A DNA stretch of 11,614 nt from DAOSEK01 sp035363095 (GTDB taxonomy: Archaea > Nanobdellota > Nanobdellia > Woesearchaeales > UBA119), in the NCBI GenBank assembly GCA_035363095.1, contig DAOSEK010000028.1:1-11614 (forward strand), in the 5' to 3' direction. Of the stretch, positions 7,133 to 11,614 are shown in pieces. Numbering within the stretch: the first letter of the stretch is position 1; each line of letters opens with the position of its first letter. The notes under the pieces are model-generated. The model did not search any database and had not been told where the DNA came from. It worked only from the letters and a program-made list of their open reading frames with translations. A program made the position numbers and the translations under genes.

Positions 7133-7380
7133 ATATAATTTTTGATATGCTTTGTGCTATTAAAGGTAAGGGGGGAGAAATTAAACCTACACATCTGATG
7201 TATAAGGCTAATCTTGCACATGAGCAACTTAAGATATATCTAGATGACCTTATTGATAAGAACCTTATCAAGAGAATCGATAAAAACGGATATGAATATT
7301 TAGTGATCACATCTGAAGGGCTTAAATTTAAACAAAAAATAAAAGAGATGAAGGATTTCGAAAAGATGTTTGGTTTCTAA
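7105..7380 (+). CDS. Winged-helix DNA-binding protein (HTH_45 / SSO10a-like)
   Basis: A 91-residue protein matching the archaeal winged-helix family HTH_45. Residues 8-20 (IDIIFDMLCAIKG) form helix 1. The family signature follows as KPTHLMYKANLAHEQLKIYL (27-46), where MYKANL and the L-x-x-YL pattern are diagnostic. Next comes DDLIDKNLI, then a wing (KRIDKNGYEYLVITSEG) and a C-terminal charged helix (about 73-91, KFKQKIKEMKDFEKMF) that may dimerise as in SSO10a. There is no membrane segment. It starts inside the last codons of the seven-helix gene (28-nt overlap); GGTG 8 nt before the ATG is a weak ribosome binding site and the reading frame has no better start. Probably a transcription regulator controlled by its membrane neighbour. 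The DNA-binding assignment is firm, the coupling inferred. Confidence 0.88.
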   Translation: MVNKKRESIDIIFDMLCAIKGKGGEIKPTHLMYKANLAHEQLKIYLDDLIDKNLIKRIDKNGYEYLVITSEGLKFKQKIKEMKDFEKMFGF

Positions 7381-7433
7381 AATAATTTACAAAACTTTAA
7401 GAAGAATTAAATGAATGAACTTTAAAGAATAAA

Positions 7434-7731
7434 GTGAAAAATGTATTTGGCTTGACAGTTGGAATGTTATAGTTGCGCAAGTCTTTATTTGTTCTGTCTT
7501 GTTAGTATACTTATCTTGGTATTTAACCCATTATAACAAAGTGTGCAAAATTATTGAGGATTTCTCAAAAGTTAATATCGTTAAAACAGTCTGAAGTATA
7601 ATAAAATAAAGACCACTTTAAAATCTTTAAGCATAATTTTAGAAGATATTTCAAATAGATTATTCAGTGTTAGACATTTAATGAATCCGTATATTCTTAA
7701 TTCAATCTTAAGACCAAAGTATGCAAAATGA
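7434..7731 (+). pseudogene. Frameshifted small membrane-protein gene (~99 aa if repaired)
   Basis: No intact frame spans this stretch, but two adjacent frames are open end to end. The first, 7433-7594, has no standard start and reads KCIWLDSW... then a hydrophobic segment VIVAQVFICSVLLVYLSWYL and a charged tail. The second, 7585-7731, reads NSLKYNKIKTTLKSL..., ending RPKYAK. One A added to the A5 run at 7437-7441 supplies a GTG start (MKKCIWLD), and one A added to the A4 run at 7583-7586 joins the halves into about 99 residues: one membrane span and a long basic, helical cytoplasmic part. An ATG at 7415 is in frame with the first half but is followed by TAA. At this base composition a random frame meets a stop about every dozen codons, so the pair is unlikely by chance. 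It could be a decayed gene or an intact one broken by homopolymer base-call errors. It lies just after the winged-helix gene, same strand. Confidence 0.45.
7656..7696 (+). repeat. Segment with two exact matches elsewhere in the window
   Basis: TAGATTA-ttc-AGTGTTAGACAT (7656-7677) recurs at 10241-10259 without the central ttc. ATGAATCCGTATATTC (7681-7696) recurs exactly on the minus strand at 11463-11448, inside a hairpin. Both lie within the frameshifted frame ending at 7731 and directly precede dispersed element copy 1. Confidence 0.6.
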
Positions 7732-7750
7732 ACTAGGATTTTATGCGATT
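7711..7750 (+). repeat. Dispersed ~40-nt element, copy 1
   Basis: Shares GACCAAAGTATGCRAAATGA (one variable base, R) with copy 3 on the minus strand at 11299-11280; over 40 ungapped positions about 29 match. A 5-bp stem AAAAT (7725-7729) / ATTTT (7738-7742) with an 8-nt loop corresponds to GAAAT/ATTTC in copy 3, so the closing pair changes from G-C to A-T. It covers the stop codon of the upstream frameshifted frame. Confidence 0.65.
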
Positions 7751-7779
7751 ATAAAAATTATTAAGAAAATTAAAAAATA

Positions 7780-8010
7780 TTAGCAATGCTTGATTGCCTC
7801 TTGAATCATTAAAAGGACTTCATTTGCTTCTTCAACTGAAAGCCTTCCAAGCTTTGAGAAAGTCCAATCATCGTTACTTTTGTTAAGCCTTGAAAGCTGG
7901 ATCTTTGGTCTGCCTTCGTTATAGCTCATTACTGAGACTATTATTTTGGTATTTCCAAAATCTTTTTCAGTTTTATATAGTTCTTTATCTAAACTTGCAT
8001 CAAATGGCAT
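7780..8010 (-). CDS. Small PC4/YdbC-like single-stranded nucleic acid-binding protein
   Basis: A 76-residue protein. The start chosen is the ATG at 8010, because minus-strand AGGTGAT (8020-8014) lies 3 nt upstream; the longer reading from 8049 adds 13 residues without a ribosome binding site. It shows a beta-rich first part (KIIVSVMSYNEGRPKIQLSR, about 22-41), a short turn (NKSNDD), WTFSKLGRLSVEEANEVLLM and a final helix. The N/G-x-P-K-I-Q-L-S-R strand followed by W-x-F-x-K-L-G-R-L and EEA helix fits the bacterial/archaeal branch of the PC4 (transcription cofactor p15/YdbC-like) fold, which binds single-stranded DNA or RNA in transcription and repair; this is recalled similarity, not searched. 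No signal peptide. The gene is monocistronic and convergent with the winged-helix gene region; a T-rich stretch after the stop could terminate it. Confidence 0.72.
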   Translation of the reverse strand: MPFDASLDKELYKTEKDFGNTKIIVSVMSYNEGRPKIQLSRLNKSNDDWTFSKLGRLSVEEANEVLLMIQEAIKHC

Positions 8011-8079
8011 ATTATCACCTTTACAAGTAAAAAAGCAAATTGGAATCATTTAATAATCTTTTGTTTTTGAATTCGTAAA

Positions 8080-8088
8080 TTTTTAAAT
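8080..8088 (+). promoter_or_regulatory. TATA-like box before the frameshifted gene at 8114
   Basis: TTTTAAAT centred near 8084 predicts transcription starting about 8110, which would make the ATG at 8114 nearly leaderless, the same arrangement as the gene at 6431. AT-rich intergenic DNA gives such boxes easily by chance. Confidence 0.3.
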
Positions 8089-8113
8089 TTCTTAGTTTAT
8101 TAGATTAAATAAA

Positions 8114-8417
8114 ATGAAAAACCAGAGTATGCGAATGAACGAAGATGTAATGAAATCATTAATGTGCAATGGAGAATTTTATAGAGATTATTTTTTTAAG
8201 AAAAATAGATTTTCAAAATTATATTTTTTAGTTATATTTATTTTTGTTAATATGTTTTTTTGAAAATGCAAGTGTATTTGAGTATTTGAAGTATGTTCAA
8301 ATTTTTGTAAGTGCTTTAGTTTTTAGAGATAAATTTTTTTATTTTTGTGATTTGGGATTAATTGTTGCATTTTTTTTTGAATTAATGAATAAGTTAGTGA
8401 ATATGAGAACTAATTAA
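8114..8417 (+). pseudogene. Frameshifted membrane-protein gene, possible paralogue of the regulator at 11220
   Basis: The ATG at 8114 opens 49 codons (MKNQSMRMNEDVMKSLM... to NMFF) ending in TGA at the T7 run 8255-8261. The next frame is open from 8232 to the TAA at 8415-8417 and begins ENASVFEYLKYVQIF. Removing one T (T7 to T6) fuses them into about 99 residues with hydrophobic stretches near 37-49, 59-69 and 74-90. The start region contains dispersed element copy 2. The protein follows the order of the regulator leader at 11268-11150: MKS, then FKK, a hydrophobic FL run, then ENAS against ANES, then LKY in both. This suggests a truncated, decayed duplicate of that gene's 5' part. Low sequence complexity (many T) weakens the case, and a base-call error in T7 is possible. 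Confidence 0.38.
8120..8160 (+). repeat. Dispersed ~40-nt element, copy 2
   Basis: ACCAGAGTATGCG-AATGA matches copy 3 with one substitution and one missing base, and GAT-x-T-x-ATGAARTCATT continues the match; about 31 of 42 aligned positions agree. The stem shared by copies 1 and 3 is not preserved here. The element lies inside the first codons of the frameshifted frame starting at 8114. Confidence 0.55.
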
Positions 8418-8446
8418 AATCAGAAATTGTAAAAAATTGATAAAAG

Positions 8447-8470
8447 AAAAAAAAATAATTAAGGGGCTTT
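8447..8470 (-). terminator. T-tract terminator after the DUF5667-like gene
   Basis: On the minus strand AAAGCCCCTTAATTA is followed by nine T (8455-8447), beginning about 10 nt after the stop codon. A T9 tract is a strong archaeal termination signal. The AAAGCCCCTT string also occurs downstream of tRNA-Trp. Confidence 0.55.
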
Positions 8471-8479
8471 TTTTAGTTT

Positions 8480-9883
8480 TTAGTTTTCGAGGTCCTTACT
8501 AGGTCTATTTCTTGTTTCTATCATTAATTTGTTTGTTGTATGAGAATTTTCCAAGTTATTGTTTTGATTTACTCTGTTTTCATTTTGTTCTCTTTGATTT
8601 TTAATGTTTTGAATGGACTCTAAAATTCGTTCTTTTGATTCTACTGGCACTTTTTCTAATATCTCTTGAATCAGTTCAATGCGTTTTGAGTCAATTTGAG
8701 ATTTTTTGGATTCAAGTAAATCTTTAAGTTCTGTATTTGATTCTCTTAATGATAGTATCATTATGTTTAACTCATCGCCAACTGCTTTAATTTCTTGACC
8801 TAGGGCTATTGCAGATTCGTAATCGTTTTCTTCTAAATTTTTGATTGCAGTTTTTAGTAATTGTTGTAAATCATCAAGTTGGTTTTTTATGCCTTGTATT
8901 ATTTCTTGATTCTCTTGATTTTCTATTGTATCAAGGAAATTTTGAAACCTTTCTTTTGACATCTTCAAAGAACTATCAGCAAGACTTAGTTGCCATTTTG
9001 CCATTTCTTTTCGTGATTGAGTGAGTCCTGTATTGCTATTCATTGTTTCTATTTCTTGAGCTATTTGATTGTCATCTTTTCCGCTTAAGGCTTTGTATTT
9101 GAGGATTGTATTTTCTCTTTTTTCATTGAATTTATTTTCCATAGCTTCATAACGATTAGTAATTTTACCAAATACACCTTCAAGATGTTCTATTTGGTTT
9201 GGAGTCATTCTTTCTCGTTGCCTTTCTAGTATTATTTCTTTTACGGTGGCTACTTTTTGGTAATGAGTTTGTACTCTTTGTTCTATTTTTGATAGATTTG
9301 ATAATGTGTTTTTTGAGTTTTCTATATTTCCATTGTTTTCAATTTTTTGAAGTGCGTTTTCAAAAGTTTGTATTGTTTTTTGATAATCTTTTGAGAAATC
9401 TTGATTAGTTTCTTTTGTTTCTAAATCGTTTAGTATGTTTGATATTTTCTTGTCTGCAATTTCTAAAGCTTTGATTGCTCTTTTTTCTTGATTAAAAGTA
9501 AATGTTAAAGCGAGATTGTCGAAAAAACGATTGAAAGCACCATATTTTTTTGGAATGATTATATTCTCTTCAACATCTTCAATTGATTCTATTGAAAAGA
9601 AACTGTTTGAATCAGAATCACTATCTTCCTCATTATTATTGTTGCTATCATCTAAAGTTTGTAGGTTGGTGTTATTGAGTGTTTGATCTTCTATTGTTTC
9701 TAGAGATTCTAAAGATTCTAGGTTGGTATCAGAGTAATTCATTTCGTCTCCTTGAGCAAAAACAAATTGAGATAATGGCACACTTGTTAGCAATATGGTC
9801 ATAAGTATTGTAAATACACTTAAAAAAAAGTATTTAGTTCCACTATCCACGCTTGCCCTTTGCTTAATTTCTGGTTTTTTCAT
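8480..9883 (-). CDS. Secreted or membrane-anchored helical protein with DUF5667-like domain
   Basis: A 467-residue envelope protein. A basic N-terminus (MKKPEIKQRA) and hydrophobic segment 19-43 form a signal peptide, with plausible cleavage after VFA, or an anchor. Residues 46-108 are an acidic Asn/Asp/Ser/Glu-rich disordered linker. FFDNLALTFTFNQEKRAIKA (120-139) followed by LEIADKKISNI fits the start of DUF5667, a mainly helical extracytoplasmic domain of bacteria and archaea (recalled, not searched). The rest (about 140-430) is almost all Glu/Lys/Gln-rich helix with coiled-coil character; no cysteine was seen. The C-terminus is polar and Asn-rich with no second span. GGAGG (9899-9895 on the plus strand as CCTCC) lies 11 nt before the ATG. 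It follows the membrane-anchored winged-helix regulator on the same strand after a 398-nt gap, so regulation by it is possible but unproven. Confidence 0.85.
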   Translation of the reverse strand: MKKPEIKQRASVDSGTKYFFLSVFTILMTILLTSVPLSQFVFAQGDEMNYSDTNLESLESLETIEDQTLNNTNLQTLDDSNNNNEEDSDSDSNSFFSIESIEDVEENIIIPKKYGAFNRFFDNLALTFTFNQEKRAIKALEIADKKISNILNDLETKETNQDFSKDYQKTIQTFENALQKIENNGNIENSKNTLSNLSKIEQRVQTHYQKVATVKEIILERQRERMTPNQIEHLEGVFGKITNRYEAMENKFNEKRENTILKYKALSGKDDNQIAQEIETMNSNTGLTQSRKEMAKWQLSLADSSLKMSKERFQNFLDTIENQENQEIIQGIKNQLDDLQQLLKTAIKNLEENDYESAIALGQEIKAVGDELNIMILSLRESNTELKDLLESKKSQIDSKRIELIQEILEKVPVESKERILESIQNIKNQREQNENRVNQNNNLENSHTTNKLMIETRNRPSKDLEN

Positions 9884-10281
9884 TTTATAACTTGCCTCCA
9901 GTTTTTTTATTTATTTTATTCTTTTTTTTCTATTAACTCTTTTGATTAATTTCTTTAATCCTTGTATCTTTAAGCTATTTTTGTTATGTTAAAGCAATTT
10001 GTGCTTTTTTCATTTGTAAAATGAGTAGGTTTTATTTAATTCCTTTGTGAAACAAGATGAAACTTTTGTTTTCAAATATTGTGCGTTTCATTTTTTTTAT
10101 TTGTGAATTTATCTTTTTCTTACACAGAAACCAAAAGATTAAATTATACCAAATGATAAGTGTTTTCGCTAAATTAAGGTCACAGCGTATTGTTGAATTG
10201 TGTTGAATTGTATCTTGTAGTCTGTAGTATTATGAATGTTTAGATTAAGTGTTAGACATAAGAAAGTTATTTTATGAAAAA
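9884..10281. other. Gap between the two minus-strand envelope genes
   Basis: It holds the Shine-Dalgarno of the gene at 9883. A plus-strand frame 10057-10206 (49 codons, MKLLFSNIVRF..., one hydrophobic stretch) has a TATA-like TTTTATTTAA at 10030-10039 placed for a leaderless start; support is too weak to call it a gene. There is a tandem GTTGAATTGT repeat near 10193-10212, and TAGATTAAGTGTTAGACAT at 10241-10259, matching 7656-7677; it reads within a short frame MFRLSVRH from 10236, like RLFSVRH of the frameshifted gene at 7434. No minus-strand promoter could be picked out. Confidence 0.45.
10241..10259 (+). repeat. Match to 7656-7677
   Basis: TAGATTAAGTGTTAGACAT equals 7656-7677 except for three bases (ttc) missing after TAGATTA. 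The missing triplet leaves the shared reading frame (RL-SVRH) intact, as expected for related coding remnants. Confidence 0.5.
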
Positions 10282-11220
10282 TTAGTTTATGATAAGACGA
10301 ATTTTGTTTGTGTTCCCATAAGGAATACTTTCTATTAGGCCTTTTTGTTTTAGATTTCTTAGTTTTCTAGATAATCTTACTTTTGATATCCCTACGTTAT
10401 GCTGTAATTCTTTTTGCCATATTTGATTCTCAGGAGATTTTAAAAGTAATAGTACAATTTGTTTTTCTTCTTCAAAAAGATTTTTTGTTAGATTTTCTTG
10501 AAGTTGTGTTTCATCTGTTTTTATCAACGATTCATCAAGAGCATTACTAAATGTGGATTTAGAAGAGGTTGATTTATTTTGGATGAGTTGGGAATTTTTT
10601 GCGAATTTATTTATATAAATTAATATAATTGCTAAAGATACTAAAGAGATTGAAACGATTGTTATTAGGGTGTTTTGATATGTTTGTTTGTAGTTATATA
10701 TCACTAAAATTGCTTCTTTGTCTTTTAGTGATTTGCTATCCCATATTAGTGTGATTCGTTGTCCATCAGTTTTTATTTTATCAGTTGATGGAAATATTGA
10801 AGGTGTTGGTGATTCCAGAGAATATTTTAATATGGCTTGTTTAGGAAGTGCCAGCTCAAGAGAGATGTTTTGAGATTTAAATGATGATATGTCTAGTATG
10901 AAGAATGAATCCTTGCTATTTTCAATTACCGATTGAGTTTGGTATTCAATTGAAATTTGTTGATTTTTAGGGTTATCAAAATAGACTGTTTTGTAGTCTT
11001 TAAAGGTTTTTTGATTAAATGTTTCACTTGAACTTATTTCTTCTGAGTCTTTTGGGATTTTTAACTGAAATGGTTCTATTTCATTTAGATTAATTTGAAT
11101 TAAAACCTTTGCTATGTTTTCCTCTAAATCGTATTTAAGTATTGTGTTGCCTGATTCGTTTGCTAAAGAATAGTTTGATATAAGTACTACTATTACCAAT
11201 AAAAAGCAGATTTTTCTCAT
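10282..11220 (-). CDS. Membrane-anchored winged-helix regulator with extracellular domain
   Basis: A 312-residue single-pass protein. From the ATG at 11220: signal peptide 1-20 (MRKICFLLVIVVLISNYSLA), an extracytoplasmic beta-rich domain about 22-178 without cysteines, a membrane span at 184-203 (TLITIVSISLVSLAIILIYI), a polar Ser/Thr/Asn-rich linker 204-245 and a cytoplasmic winged helix 246-312. In the last, EEEKQIVLLLLKSPEN, WQKELQHNVGISK and VRLSRKLRNLKQKGLI form the helices and YGNTNKIRLII the wing, MarR-like. This outside-domain/span/winged-helix layout is known among archaeal one-component membrane regulators. The minus-strand TATA-like TTTTATCA (11259-11252) supports start 11220 with a ~10-nt leader; ATG 11268 or TTG 11301 would add 16 or 27 basic residues. 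The upstream region carries dispersed element copy 3. Likely senses an envelope signal; the target is unknown. Confidence 0.85.
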   Translation of the reverse strand: MRKICFLLVIVVLISNYSLANESGNTILKYDLEENIAKVLIQINLNEIEPFQLKIPKDSEEISSSETFNQKTFKDYKTVYFDNPKNQQISIEYQTQSVIENSKDSFFILDISSFKSQNISLELALPKQAILKYSLESPTPSIFPSTDKIKTDGQRITLIWDSKSLKDKEAILVIYNYKQTYQNTLITIVSISLVSLAIILIYINKFAKNSQLIQNKSTSSKSTFSNALDESLIKTDETQLQENLTKNLFEEEKQIVLLLLKSPENQIWQKELQHNVGISKVRLSRKLRNLKQKGLIESIPYGNTNKIRLIIN

Positions 11221-11260
11221 TTTGATTATTTTTTTAAATGAAGTTTTGTGTTGATAAAAT

Positions 11261-11300
11261 GACTTCATGAAATCCAGCATCATTTCGCATACTTTGGTCA
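11261..11300 (-). repeat. Dispersed ~40-nt element, copy 3
   Basis: It lies 41-80 nt before the regulator ATG at 11220 and just upstream of its TATA-like box. It shares GACCAAAGTATGCRAAATGA with copy 1 and ATGAARTCATT with copy 2. The stem GAAAT (11286-11282) / ATTTC (11273-11269) with an 8-nt loop is the counterpart of the stem in copy 1. The position suits an operator or activator site, or an RNA leader if transcription starts further upstream. Confidence 0.6.
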
Positions 11301-11301
11301 A

Positions 11302-11540
11302 TAGAAAAGCATACCTCGCGTTTCAACAAGAGGACTCGGTACACTTTTTTGTAATCAACAACCTCGCTTTAATGTAGTGCATGCTTTTATATTACTAACA
11401 TACCTCGACCTTTAAGATTAGGTTGTTGATTTTTCAAGCCAAAGCATGAATATACGGATTCATGCAAGGATTAACCTCGACTATTTGCGAGATACCTTAG
11501 CATTTATAATGAGGTTTTTCTTTTTAAGTTATTTATAGGT
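11302..11540. other. Noncoding region with repeated ACCTCG motifs and hairpins
   Basis: No gene seen. ACCTCG occurs at 11313, 11361, 11402 and 11474 (spacing 48, 41, 72). Inverted repeats: AATCAACAACCT (11353-11364) with AGGTTGTTGATT (11420-11431), a perfect 12 bp; GCATGAAT (11444-11451) with ATTCATGC (11458-11465), an 8-bp hairpin with a 6-nt loop; CATGCTTT (11380-11387) with AAAGCATG (11441-11448); CCTC (11314-11317) with GAGG (11329-11332). On the minus strand each motif reads CGAGGT, like a Shine-Dalgarno, but the following ATGs open only very short frames. It could be a structured RNA, a cluster of protein-binding sites, or remnant DNA. Confidence 0.5.
11448..11463 (-). repeat. 16-nt exact match to 7681-7696
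   Basis: Minus-strand ATGAATCCGTATATTC equals 7681-7696. Here it sits within a perfect 8-bp hairpin (11444-11465); the copy at 7681 has no such pairing partner. Confidence 0.55.
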
Positions 11541-11542
11541 AT

Positions 11543-11614
<72 letters not shown>

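Noticed and set aside
6431..7380. Classical two-component system
   Set aside because: No histidine-kinase, HATPase or receiver motifs are visible in either protein.
7721..7783. 20-codon plus-strand frame with an amphipathic basic helix
   Set aside because: Too short, no ribosome binding site, and overlaps the dispersed element and the end of the convergent gene.
8011..8049. Longer N-terminus of the PC4-like protein
   Set aside because: The added 13 residues would span the AGGTGAT Shine-Dalgarno that clearly serves the ATG at 8010.
11302..11520. CRISPR array
   Set aside because: The repeated unit is only about six bases with irregular spacing, and there are no cas genes.

Overview
The window is AT-rich (roughly 30% G+C by eye) and reads as archaeal. 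The signs are TATA-like boxes about 25 nt before likely transcription starts, near-leaderless genes, GGTGATC-type ribosome binding sites, a tRNA-Trp without encoded CCA, an archaeal winged-helix protein of the HTH_45 type and a membrane-anchored winged-helix regulator. Bacterial-type uvrB/uvrC beside a large cysteine-rich surface protein and a DUF5667-like secreted helical protein suggest a mesophilic DPANN-like archaeon (Pacearchaeota/Woesearchaeota-like). That placement is inference; no rRNA or other phylogenetic marker is present.

Layout. 149-3777 (+): uvrC then uvrB, nucleotide excision repair; UvrC lacks the usual C-terminal (HhH)2 domain. 3842-5494 (+): secreted or membrane-tethered protein with 43 cysteines in repeated C-x(4-5)-C-x2-G-x-C modules. 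5604-5677 (-): tRNA-Trp(CCA). 5939-6300 (-): two very small genes with strong Shine-Dalgarno sites, one overlapping a dyad. 6431-7380 (+): seven-helix membrane protein overlapping a winged-helix protein, a likely membrane-linked regulatory pair. 7780-8010 (-): small PC4/YdbC-like single-strand nucleic-acid-binding protein. 8480-9883 (-): secreted helical protein with a DUF5667-like segment. 10282-11220 (-): signal peptide, ectodomain, one membrane span and a cytoplasmic winged helix. The window ends in a repeat-rich noncoding stretch and an (AGT)19 microsatellite.

The least ordinary material lies between the genes of the right half. Two stretches (7434-7731 and 8114-8417) each read as a ~99-residue membrane protein only if single-base homopolymer indels are repaired. 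A ~40-nt element recurs at 7711-7750, 8120-8160 and 11300-11261 (minus); two copies share a hairpin with a compensatory base-pair change. Two further exact matches tie 7656-7696 to 10241-10259 and to a hairpin at 11444-11465. The 8114 remnant also resembles the leader and signal-peptide part of the winged-helix regulator at 11220. Together this suggests a small family of decaying, duplicated membrane-protein/regulator genes with a conserved leader element.

Functionally, the left half is DNA repair plus a surface protein. The right half is rich in membrane-coupled transcription regulators and envelope proteins, consistent with surface sensing, though no target gene can be shown from sequence alone.
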